Shown here piece by piece: positions 1 through 9,912 of a DNA stretch of 64,000 bases. This DNA is from Apiosordaria backusii (lineage: Eukaryota; Ascomycota; Sordariomycetes; Sordariales; Lasiosphaeriaceae). Position numbers and translations under genes: made by a program. The stretch's first letter is position 1; every line of letters starts with the position of its first letter. The notes under the pieces are model-generated. The model searched no databases and was not told the origin of the DNA. It saw nothing but the letters and a program-made list of their open reading frames with translations. The stretch is from the NCBI GenBank assembly GCA_030549205.1, contig JAUKTV010000011.1, positions 1,116,001 through 1,180,000 on the forward strand, read 5' to 3'.

Positions 1-1020
1 ACACCCATGCAACCCACTCGCCTAGAATTCTACTATCATTAGCGTCAAGCAGTGAGATCTAAAGGGCTGTCTAATCACATGAATAAGAGGCGATCTTCTG
101 GAATAGTAACACGGTGGCGCAGTTTCTCACTGCACAAACTTGCCCCTCTACGGATTCGGCCAGCTCTTGAAAACGAGTCGACATCATTTCTGACTGTGCC
201 ACACGGGCGGTGTCCTGCCCCCATGAGTTATTAGACGGCAGTGCCAGGAGGCCAATTTGATGAATTTGATTTGGCTTTGATTCTTTCAACCTAGGTACCT
301 AGGTAGGTACCTTACTTGTCCAACAGCCTGTAGCTAAGGTAAACGGCTGTGATTCGTTGGTGATTCCACAATCAACCTACACATGAAAATAGAGTCCCAG
401 TTAGGTACGTGGTTGTAGTCCCCTGGCCACCCACTGACCAGGCCGCTGGTTCATCAGGGCATGAAGCCGCAATTTGCCACTTGCCTAGACTGATAATCAT
501 GGTTAGATTTGCGGTTGGTGATGTTTTTGAAGAGCTGTTGGGAGATGATCTCTACGAAAACCGGGGCGCCATTGGGCTGAATACGTCCAAGGCAAGTTAG
601 AGCACGAAAGATGTACACCAAATCAGTATACATCAGCCGAGGGCTTGGTACCAGGATGTTGACAATCGAAGGCTCGTTGACTTATGATGGGTACGCGCCT
701 GCGGCGTGTTTTAGGGGGGGTTTTAAGACGGAGTTGAGGGTTGGGGAGACGGTGAGGGAGGAGTTGGTTTGTAGGTGGGAGTGATGAGGTGGAGTGTGTG
801 ATACTGTGGGAAGGGGCCGATGTGGGATGGGGGGTGTGTAGATAGATATTTGGTTCTTGTATACCCAGTGATTTTGTTATTACGCTGTTATGGGTGCCGA
901 TACTAGGGTGGCTTTCAGGGGTAGGTGAAAGAATGACTTTAGAATGGTGAGTATCTTATGGGAGGTCTCCATAAGGTACATCTCCCCTTCCTCCCCCCCT
1001 TCTTTCCCCTTTACCCGCGT
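1..1020. other. Gene-free stretch at window edge
   Basis: No convincing coding region is seen. Open frames are short, lack domain-like composition and overlap each other. The stretch holds a palindromic CCTAGGTACCTAGG-type cluster at 290-313 and a G-rich patch near 710-840. Its right end is pyrimidine-rich and forms the 3' flank of the monooxygenase gene. Confidence 0.5.
290..313. repeat. TAGG/CCTA palindromic simple repeat
   Basis: A short run of overlapping CCTAGGTA units, self-complementary around CCTAGG and GTAC. The same motif recurs across the non-coding parts of the window, for example at 41217-41226, 41803-41827, 42631-42642 and 61694-61702. Confidence 0.7.
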
Positions 1021-3225
1021 CTAATACGACCAAGGCCTATTCCTCCACCTGGTGTTATCCTCCGGCCTCCCCTCCACGGGAACCTCGACCTCGTCCGGGT
1101 TCAAATACCAACTTGGATCACCCCCTCCCCCATTTATCATCCCCTCCCCTCCTCCCTTGTCAGTCAGTATTTGCGTACAACTCCACCCACCCCCCAACCA
1201 CCCCAACCTATTTCCCCCCTCCCCCTCTACCCCCTCAAAAACATAATCCTCCCACCTCGGCGCCCTCAGCACCTCCAACGCATGCAGCGGGCTACCCGGC
1301 CACAGCCCCACAATCCTATCCCCCTTCCTGTACCAACTACTGCATCTATCCATGTAGACTGTGTTTTTAAAGTACTGCTGGGTGTACTCTTCGAAATCTC
1401 TCACCCGGGAGGGCAGCGGCTCAATACTCGCATAATCCTCCCTTTGTAGCTTCCGGATATAGCAAACAAGATACGTAACCAACGCCTCAAGAATACTAGT
1501 CAAAGACCCAAAGCCAATCGCGGAGTTAGGTCCAAAAAGGAAAAACAAGTTCGGGAAGTGGTCTACAGTTATTGAAAGGTAAGTCGAGGGGAAATTGGAC
1601 CAGTGCTCAGAGAGGGAGGTGTTATCTCGGCCGAGGATGGGGAAGGGGGGGCGGTTCCGACTTTGAAGCCTGTGGCGAGGATTATAGCGTCAAGTTCGTG
1701 GGGGGTGTCAGGGGAACTGGTGGTGATACCGGAAGGGGAGATGGAGGTTATGGGGGAGGGGATGACGGTTACGTTGGGTTCGAGGAGGGATTCAAGGAAT
1801 CCCGGGCCGGGGGTGACGCGACGGCAGCCGGGGGCGAAGGTGGGGATTAGGAGGGAGAGTAGGTCGGGACGGGAGGAGAGTTTGGACGTCATGGAGGAGT
1901 GGAAGAGGGATTGGGAGGCGAGCTGGTCGGGGTGGGAGAGGATGGTGGTGGTTTGGGCTGTGTTGCCTAGGTCTTCGAAGACTTTGCGGAATTTGAGGAA
2001 GAGGGCTGGGTTGGAGCGGAGGGAGGCTTTTTGGGATTCTGAGACTGTGGATATTGTTAATATATAGTGGAAGAATGGAGGAAAGGGGAAAGGGGGAAGG
2101 GGGAAGGGGAAAAGGGGGTGGGGGGGAAGGGGGAATAGAGGGAAGGGGGGAAGGAGGAAAATGGGGAAAGGGGGAAAGGGGGGGAGTAATACATATTGTT
2201 GCTGTTGGGTCAAAACCAAGTTCTTCCATGCCTTGATCCCCGAATTTAGGTGAAATCCACGTGGGAGAGCGCATGAAGCATTTTAGTTGAGTACCTGGGA
2301 TTTTCTGGAGCTGGGGGATGATTTGGATGGCGGAGGACCCGTTGCCTATGACGCCGATGCGTTTGTTGGTAAAGTCGTACGACGTGTCCCAGGCGCCGGA
2401 GTGCATGATTTTGCCGGAGAAAATCTCGAGGCCGGGGATGGAGGGCCAGGAGGGCTCGCTGAGCTGGCCGCGGGCGGTGACGAAGACGTTGGCGCTGTCC
2501 TGGAAAGTCTCCCCCGTGGAGAGGTTGTGGACTTTGACGTTCCTTTGTGGGCATTAGTGTTGAATGGTAAAGAGGAAAAGTGAGGGCAAAAGGCGGCAGA
2601 CCATTTCTTGGCTACAGGATCCCATTCACCTCCTTCGACTCGGTGGTTGAGCTTGATGAACCTCATGGCTCCAAAGCGAGTGGCTACATCTTCGAGATAT
2701 TGGCGGATTTCACTGCCTGGGGCGTAGAGAGCGCTCCAGTTTGGGTTGGGGGCGAAGGTGTATTGGTATGAATATGCTATCCCTCTGTCAGCTCCTTTCT
2801 GGTTGATATGGGGAGGAACGATGACTTACAGGGTATATCACAAGCCACGCCTTTTCATCGTCAGACTAACATCTCACTGATACACCATATGATTGAGGGA
2901 AGACATACCAGGATATCTATTTGCATGCCTACCAGGTATCGCAAGTTAGTATCAGCAAACGAACTGTCTTTTGAAAGGCTTACCAGACCCCCCCCACACC
3001 ATCCGCCTTCTCATACACCACCAGCTCTACATTCCTCAGTCTCTCCGGGATCCTGATCGCTGCAAGAATCCCAGAGAACCCAGCACCCACCACAATAACT
3101 CGAAGCGGACGAAAGTTTTCCACTGGAGTATCCTTTAAAGTAAAAGTCCTGGACTCATGGCCGTTGACATCATTCCCATTGACGGTATGTCCGTTGGCCC
3201 CATTCGTCTCAGCAGAGAGTGTCAT
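1021..3225 (-). CDS. Baeyer-Villiger-type FAD/NADPH monooxygenase, frame broken by one base
   Basis: Class B flavoprotein monooxygenases use FAD and NADPH to insert oxygen next to a carbonyl; the substrate here is unknown. I model six exons: 3225-2984, 2928-2909, 2850-2830, 2776-2602, 2542-2193 and 2044-1021. Splicing rebuilds family sequence across the junctions: VWHANRYPG, then PGVACDIP, then APNPNW. Visible motifs are the FAD site GAGFSG (residues 47-52), the BVMO fingerprint FSGKIMHSGAWD (about residue 195), the NADPH site GNGSSA and a late ILATGFKVGT. The start has an ideal GCCGCCATGAC context and a TATA box about 85 nt upstream. In the last exon the frame changes at the plus-strand G run 1645-1651: ATGFKVGT lies in one frame and GRDNTSLSEHW in the next. 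One added base gives exactly 611 codons (610 aa), normal for the family. It is either a pseudogene or a sequence error. The donors of introns 4 (GTCTGC) and 5 (GTATTA) are unusual. No biosynthetic partners lie nearby. Confidence 0.85.
2045..2192 (-). repeat. Polypurine/polypyrimidine tract inside monooxygenase intron 5
   Basis: On the plus strand, about 2075-2185 is almost entirely G and A in irregular GGGGAAAGG-type units, so the transcript strand is a C/T tract. It fills an intron with a good 3' end (TTAAC branch-like, then CCACAG) and a weak donor (GTATTA). The tract stays open in two frames, so it could be mistaken for Pro/Phe-rich coding sequence, but the joined exons keep the family alignment only if it is removed. 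Confidence 0.7.
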
Positions 3226-3306
3226 GGCGGCTAGTATCAAGTATTCGTGAATCAAGCAAGGCAAAGATCTTCAACTAAACCAACAACAAAAGGAACAGGA
3301 CTCAAG

Positions 3307-3320
3307 ATATATATATAAAA
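3307..3320 (-). promoter_or_regulatory. TATA box of the monooxygenase gene
   Basis: The minus strand reads TTTTATATATATATC here, 82-95 nt upstream of the chosen ATG at 3225. This is consistent with a short 5' UTR. The assignment rests on position and sequence only. Confidence 0.5.
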
Positions 3321-4000
3321 TGCAACTCCGTTGGTGCAACACACTCATATTTTATAGATGGTGTGCTTATATCACTACATACATACATAACAAACCCCGT
3401 GATATTGCTCCCCGCAGAAGCATATCCGATCGCTCGGTTCGGCAGGCAGGTTACACGCCGGTTTCAATGTCTTAGACCTCACATAGTACCTCGATCAGAC
3501 TATTCATGCGTCTCCATTGACCAACATGGTGTGGCGCCCAATGAAACCTGTGAGTGGTGCAGTCTGCATGAGACACCAGCGCCCAAGTCCTTTCTTACCA
3601 TCGTGCCGACAACGCGACATATGATATGTCATCACCTTCCTAGTCGTGCGGAGTAATGAGGAGATGAGGGGGCTTCAGGCCAACAGACTCGGCAGTCGAG
3701 ATCATTGCCGGTAACAAACAACCGGGAATAATGAGCCTGCCACATGATACACTGTACACTCAAAGTTGGAGACAACTTGTTTCAAATATTCTTCAATTCC
3801 TCTCTGGCTACGTACTTTTGCTCTTCTTCTTTTTCTTCTTCTATATTCCAACATGTCATGACTCGAGGTCAAATGACTGGTATCTCGGGGTCCCCTGAAC
3901 AGAAAGAAAACAGAAGGGTATCTATGCTTGCTAAGAACAAATGCAAAGAAAAGAAATGGCGGATGCAACGTATCAGTCAGAGCAATGCAGACACACATCA
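3321..4000. other. Intergenic stretch, no gene seen
   Basis: This lies between the 5' end of the monooxygenase gene and the 3' end of the CCCH gene. It holds short random open frames and a CTTCTT-rich patch near 3818-3842. No RNA gene or repeat family is recognised. Confidence 0.5.
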
Positions 4001-5544
4001 TCATAGTTCGATGAAGTCCTTTTGCTCAGTGAAATCGAGACCACCAGTCTCATCCTCGCCAATGAACTCATCAACCTCATCCGAGTCCACGTCATAGTCG
4101 TCAATAGACTCCCCATCATCATCATCGCTTGACACATCCTCCATCTCCACGTCTTCACTCTTGGAGCTCGACGCCTTCCGAAGGACGCTTGCCCTCTCTC
4201 GGTGCGGGAGCTTACAACCCCGGGTCTTACACGTGCCTGTGTTGCTAAAGTCGGGACACTCGAAAACATGCCGCTCAGGGCAGTCTGCACCCCCTTCGCA
4301 ATAACCGTAAAAGCCAAAGGAGCGACATACTGGAGCAGCTGTAGACACTTTCACGTGAGCATACTTGCAATCAGACTTGGTGCAGCTGTCTCGGGCATAG
4401 TGCACGCAAGCTGGAGTTCGTTCGGGGTAGGGTCATGGGAAAGGTCGCAGTCATCGCCGTTGGGGCAGCTGCCCAGCAAAAAGTCCTTGCAGATGGCAAC
4501 CTTGTGGGGATCGTGGGTATACCGGCACTGGGGCCCTTTGGCGCAGGAACCTACAAACATGTTAGATCGTCGTCTCCTTGGGCTTACCGAACACCAATCG
4601 GGTTGACTTGGTCCACGGCGTCGGTCGAAGAAAATAGAGTTACCCGTCATCGAAAACTGTTTGCAAGGCACGTTGAGTTTCTTCACGGCGCCAGATTGTC
4701 TGGAAATGCTGTAAGTTAGCGGCAAAGCTTGACGGCTCGGGGAAACATACTGCTGGGCTTTGACAATGCCATGCCGATACAGGTTGCCGTTCTTGCTCCT
4801 ATAGAACTTGACACCACCAACCACAGCCATCCTGGGGGTGGCCTTTGCCGAGTTTCCATCGCCTGCACTGGGATAAGCAATCTTTCTCCTTCGACTTGGA
4901 AGCGGCCTCGACGCACCGGGAACCTTGACAAGCTTGCTGCCCTGCTTCGTCACGGTGAACTGGATGCCGTCAACGGTGATAACGTATTTGCCGGCCACGT
5001 TCTGTTGGTTAGCTGTCCCATATCCTCCACTGTTTTCCAATCGGCTGAGGTGGCTGATCAACTTGGCTCGCTCTTGTCTGTTCATCGTGGCAAGTTGCTG
5101 TTGACGAGTCTGGTCAAGGGCCTGGCGCCGTGACGGAGCTCCCTGCTCGTAAACCGATGAGTTGATCATCTGACGGTGGCGCTCGTTGTTATGAACCCAG
5201 GAACCAGTAGATGTATCTGATGAGGCTCCGGGGTCGTCGTAAGATCTGCTTGACCGAGGGGGGTCATTCAAAACCAGGGTTCTGTTTCGATAAACAACAG
5301 GTCGCGGGGCGGCATGATGACCTCGGTATGGGTGTCCACGATGGGATCCGCGGTAGTAGCCTGTGTCTTGGAGAACATCAATATCGGCGCGGTGGGCATT
5401 CCTCGAGTCGATGGACATACGGTGCTGGGCTCGGAAGGGTGGCGGAGGGACGAGACCGGCCCGCTGGTTCTTGTGTCGATTGATCTGGCTGGCCAAGCGG
5501 GCAATCCTCTCCATAACTTCGCGATCCTCGGCGGAGGTGGACAT
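4001..5544 (-). CDS. Five-finger CCCH zinc-finger protein, ZC3H3/Cps3-like, with one-base frame break
   Basis: The C-terminal half carries a tandem array of CCCH fingers, the layout of the ZC3H3 family, which is linked to nuclear mRNA 3' processing and export. The N-terminal half is basic and of low complexity. Two introns are needed: 4750-4709 (42 nt, GTATGT..CTAAC..ACAG) and 4643-4551 (93 nt). The second must be removed to give finger 1 the spacing C-x8-C-x5-C-x3-H (CKQFSMTGSC then CRYTH). Fingers 1-2 end with DLSHDPTP in one frame, and fingers 3-5 continue as ERTPACVHYARDSC in the next. One extra base at the G run 4424-4427 (C run on the coding strand) restores the family's usual linker and gives 469 aa. 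The tail is strongly acidic (EDVEMEDVSSDDDD). The ATG at 5544 begins MSTSAEDREVMERIARLAS, a helical start. The gene is divergent from TFIIF beta. Confidence 0.85.
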
Positions 5545-6231
5545 ATTGGCGAGGTAATCGCGTGTGTGATGTCTTTCAAAGCAGTGATGTATCCGCGACG
5601 AAAAGCAGCGAGAGTTAAAGTTGGGCGCAAATGTAAACGCGGGTTGGTGGAGCTCGAAACCGTTGTTATCTCAAGTGGGATGAAGAGGGAAAGAAATCGA
5701 TGCACAGGGCAAGCGGGGGAATTGTGGTCAGCGAAACGGTGGCGCTAGGGAGTGACCAATGGGTTCTTGGGGTTTAGTGGAGAGTGGCAACTGCCGCTGC
5801 CCTTGCGTCATGAACCGAAGAGTACGAGTTTGCAATTGGCGCAAGACTGATAAGAGCTTGGGGATGCAGAGGAATATGATAAGGAAATAAATGTTGAAGG
5901 GAGCAGTCTGCTATGTAAGGTAGGTACTGCAGAAGCTTGGTGTTGTGTGGAACAGGCTGTTCTTAAAGAGTCGAGATAAAACGGCCTGGAGCAATCCGTC
6001 AATCACAAATCCGCATTTGTCGACAGCCATTCACTTCTTTCTTTGCCAGGGGTCCCCAGGCTAGAGACTCTTAGTAGAAATTCCCCACTTTAACCGCTCC
6101 TGCGCGTGCTTACCTCAGTGGTTGGCTGCTCGGCCAGGCAGGTCCCTGAATTGAACCATCCTCTTTGTCTCAAGAAACCTTCCGCGACAACAATCACAAT
6201 TATTGTCACCATCTCCAGCGCATCAAGAACC
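5545..6231. promoter_or_regulatory. Shared divergent promoter, CCCH gene and TFIIF beta
   Basis: This 687 nt stretch separates two head-to-head genes and must hold both promoters. I see no clear TATA box. The segment just before the TFIIF beta ATG is pyrimidine-rich. Short open frames here look accidental. Confidence 0.55.
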
Positions 6232-7493
6232 ATGGCTGGATATATCAAGACCGAAGACCAGAAGCCCATCAAGCCCGAGCCCGACGCGGGCAACGGTGCG
6301 CCATTCATGCCCATGGAAGACCTTCTTGACGAGTCGGCCGATCTCGAGTTCTACGACAAGTTCGAGGACACCGCCGACACCTACGACAGAATGTACCTGA
6401 CGCGCCTGCCGAGTTACCTTTGGGAGGCCTGGTCCAAGCTGGATGACGATGCCGAGATCGAGATTGGCAAGATTCGGCAGTTCCAGAACAAGGACGGCAA
6501 GATGGTCAGTGTCCATCGGCTGCGCTGTCTTTTGACTTTCTTGCGCTGACATGTTTTGGCGTCATTATAGCAACTTCAGATGCTCCTTCACAACAACATC
6601 CAGCCACATCAAGAACTCCCAAAGGAATACAACCTCGATGTTCACAACTTTGACGTGCACAACACCTTTGTCTTCAGCGAGCAGGATCTAGGCAGCTACG
6701 CGGCCAAGAATAAGGAAAGGGCAAAGGCGCTGGCGGCGGGTATCCCGGCCCACCTTTTGCGTCAGCAACAGCAAAAGCAGTCAGGAGAGTCGTCCGACCG
6801 AGGGAGAAGAACCGGGCCTTATACGCGGAAGGCGATTCCAAGTGAGCAGCTCTCCCTATCATCTTGGAGATCTTGTGTTGCTAACTTTTGTTGTCTGTAG
6901 AAAAACCAGGATCGCTGGAAGAATTAAGCACGAAGTACTTTGCACTCCTGCCGCCAACCCCGAGACCGAGAGATTCTTGTTTTCTCGCACGAAGAAGACG
7001 CAAGAGACAAAGAAGAACGTCAAGGTGTACGCGGCTGGCACCAATCCTCAAGGCTTGTCCGGCGACAAGGAATGGGCTGGATATCTCGTATGTTTCCCTT
7101 GCTGTGCCCTTCATCATTTTTGCCACATTACTGACACCATCACAGAAAGTCACAGACAAACCCTCCAAGGCCAAGAAGATGGAGAACAAGACGGCCCGCT
7201 GGCCCGAGAACCAGCTCCTCGATGCCATCGCCGAGTGCTTCGGACGACACAGATTCTGGTCCATCAAGGCCTTTCGCAACGAGATCCCACAGCCAGAGGT
7301 TTACCTTCGAGAGACGTTGGAAAAGATTGCTGTGCTCCATCGTTCTGGGAGGTTTGCTAATCATTGGCAATTGAGGGACGAGTACCAAGGCATGCTCAAG
7401 ACGGCGCAGCCACAGGATGATGCGGCGGCTCCGGCGGCGGATATCATTAGCGATGATGAGGACGAGGACATGAAGATGGAGGATGTGCTTTAG
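6232..7493 (+). CDS. TFG2: Transcription initiation factor IIF subunit beta (RAP30/Tfg2), one-base frame break at exon 3
   Basis: TFIIF beta binds RNA polymerase II and helps recruit it to the promoter. Exons are 6232-6504, 6571-6841, 6901-7087 and 7146-7493. The N-terminal half has the dimerisation region (LTRLPSYLWEAWSK; YNLDVHNFDVHNTFVFSEQD). The linker carries TRKAIP and KTRIAGRIKHE, typical of the family. The C-terminus is the winged helix (RWPENQLLDAIAECFGRHRFWSIKAFRNE...VYLRETLEKIAV). The tail is acidic (DDEDEDMKMEDVL). The frame does not connect between exons 2 and 3: the strict GT-AG join gives a stop after eight codons, while one more A in the A run 6901-6905 gives IPKKTRIAGR and a total of exactly 360 codons. 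The gene is essential in yeast, so a real null is unlikely and a sequence error is favoured. The start ATG sits in the context AACCATGGCT. Confidence 0.9.
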
Positions 7494-8144
7494 TGAAGTG
7501 ATGACGAGTAGGAGGACGCGGGGACGGAGGATGCGTGTAAGCTGAGGCCCCTGGGAGAGCGTTGTCGACGGGTGGTGCATATATCGAGTAGCTGCACCAG
7601 ACTTGTTGTGTTTCGTGGTTAATTCACCAAGATTGGGAAGGGGGAGGAGAGAAAGAGAAAATAATTGATACCCTTGACGTGGGGAAAGGACTGGCTTTTT
7701 TGTGTACATTATTTATGAATGGTGGTAGAGGTGACACTTGGGCGTTGGTTGGGTTGGGTTAGAAGTGATTATGTCGTTGAACAAGGCAGACACAGACAGA
7801 GTCGAAATATCAATGGATAATACATATGCTGGCACCACACCAAGCGGAATGTTTGTGCTTTATAAAGTAACGAAGCAGTCCAAGTGGGGTTTAAATTTGT
7901 CTAAAATCCAGAAATAAATAAATGATCGACCGGTTTCCCGCTTTGATGCGGGTGTCTCTTGCATTGGCAGGTAGCCAAGTTTGTTTTCTGCCGTCATCAC
8001 GCATCTTATGGGGTCAACCTATCTTACCTACGTCCACATTCTTTTTTTTTTAAGTTGGTTATTTCCCTCGCGATACATTGATAATTTTTGTCAGGTTACA
8101 TACCCCGCACTTTTGTCAACACAACAAACCTTAGTGAAGTGAAG
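7494..8144. other. Intergenic stretch between TFIIF beta and HAD gene
   Basis: It holds the presumed 3' UTR of TFIIF beta and the promoter and leader of the next gene. A TTTATAAA element occurs near 7859, but it is far from the next ATG. A T9-10 run lies near 8042-8051. No RNA gene is seen. Confidence 0.5.
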
Positions 8145-8157
8145 ATGACCAGCAACA

Positions 8158-8201
<44 letters not shown>

Positions 8202-9113
8202 GGGATACTCATCTTTGACTTTGACGGCACGATCACAACCCAAGACACGATCAACACTTTGGCGTCGTTGCCTACCTCACATCACCCGTCTGAAGAAACA
8301 AAAGGGCATGGGGAGTTGTGGGAGGAGATTGTGGAGGGGTATGTAGCTGATCATGCGGCACATACGAAGACCTATTCTCCTGATGCTGATTCACGGACTA
8401 CGCTGGCGCAAGAGCTGGAGTACCTGGAGAGTTTGAGACAGCCGGAGGGGGCGTCGATTCGGAAGGTTAGTGGGGGGGGGTTGTTTGCGGATTTGAAAGA
8501 GGAGGACTTTAGGGGGTTTGGGGAGGGGGTTGTTGATCATGGGAGGGGGGGCCATGAACAGGAGGGGGAAGAGGGGGAGAGAGTGAGGTTGAGAAGGGGG
8601 TTCAAGGAGTTTGTGAGCAAGTATAGGGAACAGGGCTGGGAAATTGGGGTGGTGAGCGTGAATTGGAGTAGGGATTTCATCAAGGGTGTTATTACCGCTC
8701 ATTGTGGTGGGGGGGTTGATGGGGTGGAGGTGGTGGCGAATGGGATACGGTATCCGGAGGGAGCGATTGAAGGGCCGGAGGAGTTGAGAGGAGGGGAGGT
8801 GATGATGACTGCGGGGGATAAATTGAGGGGGATGGAGTTGTTGAGACAGAAGGGGGATAATAAAGGTAGGGAAAAAAAAGTGGTGTATTTTGGGGATTCG
8901 ACGACGGATTTGGCGTGTTTGGTGGAGGCGGATTTGGGGGTTGTGGTTTGTGATAGGGAGGAGGGGAAGTTGTTGATGACGTTGAGGAGGATTGGGTTTG
9001 GGGTGCCGCATGTGGGGGGTTATAAGGGGGAGGAGGGGGGGAAGGGGCTGGTTTGGGCGAGGGATTTTGAGGAGGTTAGGGGGAGTGGTGTTGTGGAGGG
9101 GTTGATGAGGTGA
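8145..9113 (+). CDS. HAD-superfamily phosphatase, phosphoserine-phosphatase-like, with polyserine head
   Basis: This is a single-exon gene of 322 aa. HAD motif I is DFDGT (residues 25-29, with the two Asp of the phospho-aspartyl mechanism). Motif II is at SVNWS (about 170-174), a Lys lies near 226, and motif III is GDSTTD (250-255). This suits the PSP-like branch; the substrate is unknown. The N-terminus is MTSNSN followed by twelve Ser from an AGC/CAG trinucleotide run. The ATG at 8145 is preferred because upstream in-frame codons are non-ATG and lack conservation. The coding strand is extraordinarily G-rich from about 8460 on, with many GGG runs and G-ending codons, unlike RAX2 or SF3B1. 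It could be a rapidly evolving paralogue, but the HAD motifs are all kept. Confidence 0.8.
8151..8200 (+). repeat. AGC/CAG trinucleotide repeat (polySer)
   Basis: The run starts AGCAACAGCAAC and becomes pure AGC, encoding the Ser tract next to the start codon of the HAD gene. Such repeats change length easily between strains. Confidence 0.9.
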
Positions 9114-9912
9114 GAAAGGGGGGTGGTGGTGAGGGTGTTGGTGAGGGCTTGCGATATGAGTATTGGAAGGCATTAGTTGGAGATAGCAATATATAGAAGA
9201 ATTCAATCGTGGAAATGTGGGATTGAAGGAGGGAATCTGTCTTTCTTTATGTCCCATGCCACAGTTGGCGTTGAAGCTGCTAGGCACAACTGGAATGTGA
9301 ACTATCCAACTTCCATGAAAATTCCCCGCCAGCTTCTATGATGAATTTGAAACCGTGTCAAAGGTCTCCATAAAAAGGGCAAGCCACAACCAAAGAATTC
9401 TCACTTGACCATCAACCTTACGGGCTTAAATCTTGGGCGTTTGCTCGCTTCTAGCGCCCGATAACCGACAAAGGACCCCTCCTTGTCTCTATCGTTTTCT
9501 TCCAACTGTCATATCAGGCGGAACAATGATCTTTTGATTCACGTACCTTGCCTTTCCTCCCTTGACTTGATGTATCACACATCCAGAATATTCCACGAGA
9601 GTGCCACATGTTGATATCTCATATTCTTGCATCTTCATTGATGACCTACCGACAACATATCTTTACTCATTACCACCCTCTGGACGCCAAACCAGACAAC
9701 CTTCCACTAGCCCACCGCCTCAACCAAACTTCACTCCCCATCTCTTCCATATCTGGTTCTCTGGTTCCCGCCGGGGCAGGCAAAATAACGGGCACACTTA
9801 CTTACCGCGGCGCTATTCGTCATCACACCTTTCACTTTGGATTGGAACCATCCACTTCATCAGTATCATGATCACACCTTGAACGCATTAGACACACACA
9901 AACGACACGATA
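9114..9912. other. Intergenic stretch before MCFHKR-type gene
   Basis: No gene is recognised. It should contain the 3' UTR of the HAD gene (G-rich start) and the promoter and leader of the next gene. Short overlapping plus-strand frames at 9601-9882 are proline/threonine-rich and look accidental. Confidence 0.45.

Noticed and set aside
1569..2219. Pro/Phe-rich extension of the minus-strand frame
   Set aside because: It is the purine/pyrimidine intron of the monooxygenase read through. Family similarity starts only after the CCACAG acceptor.
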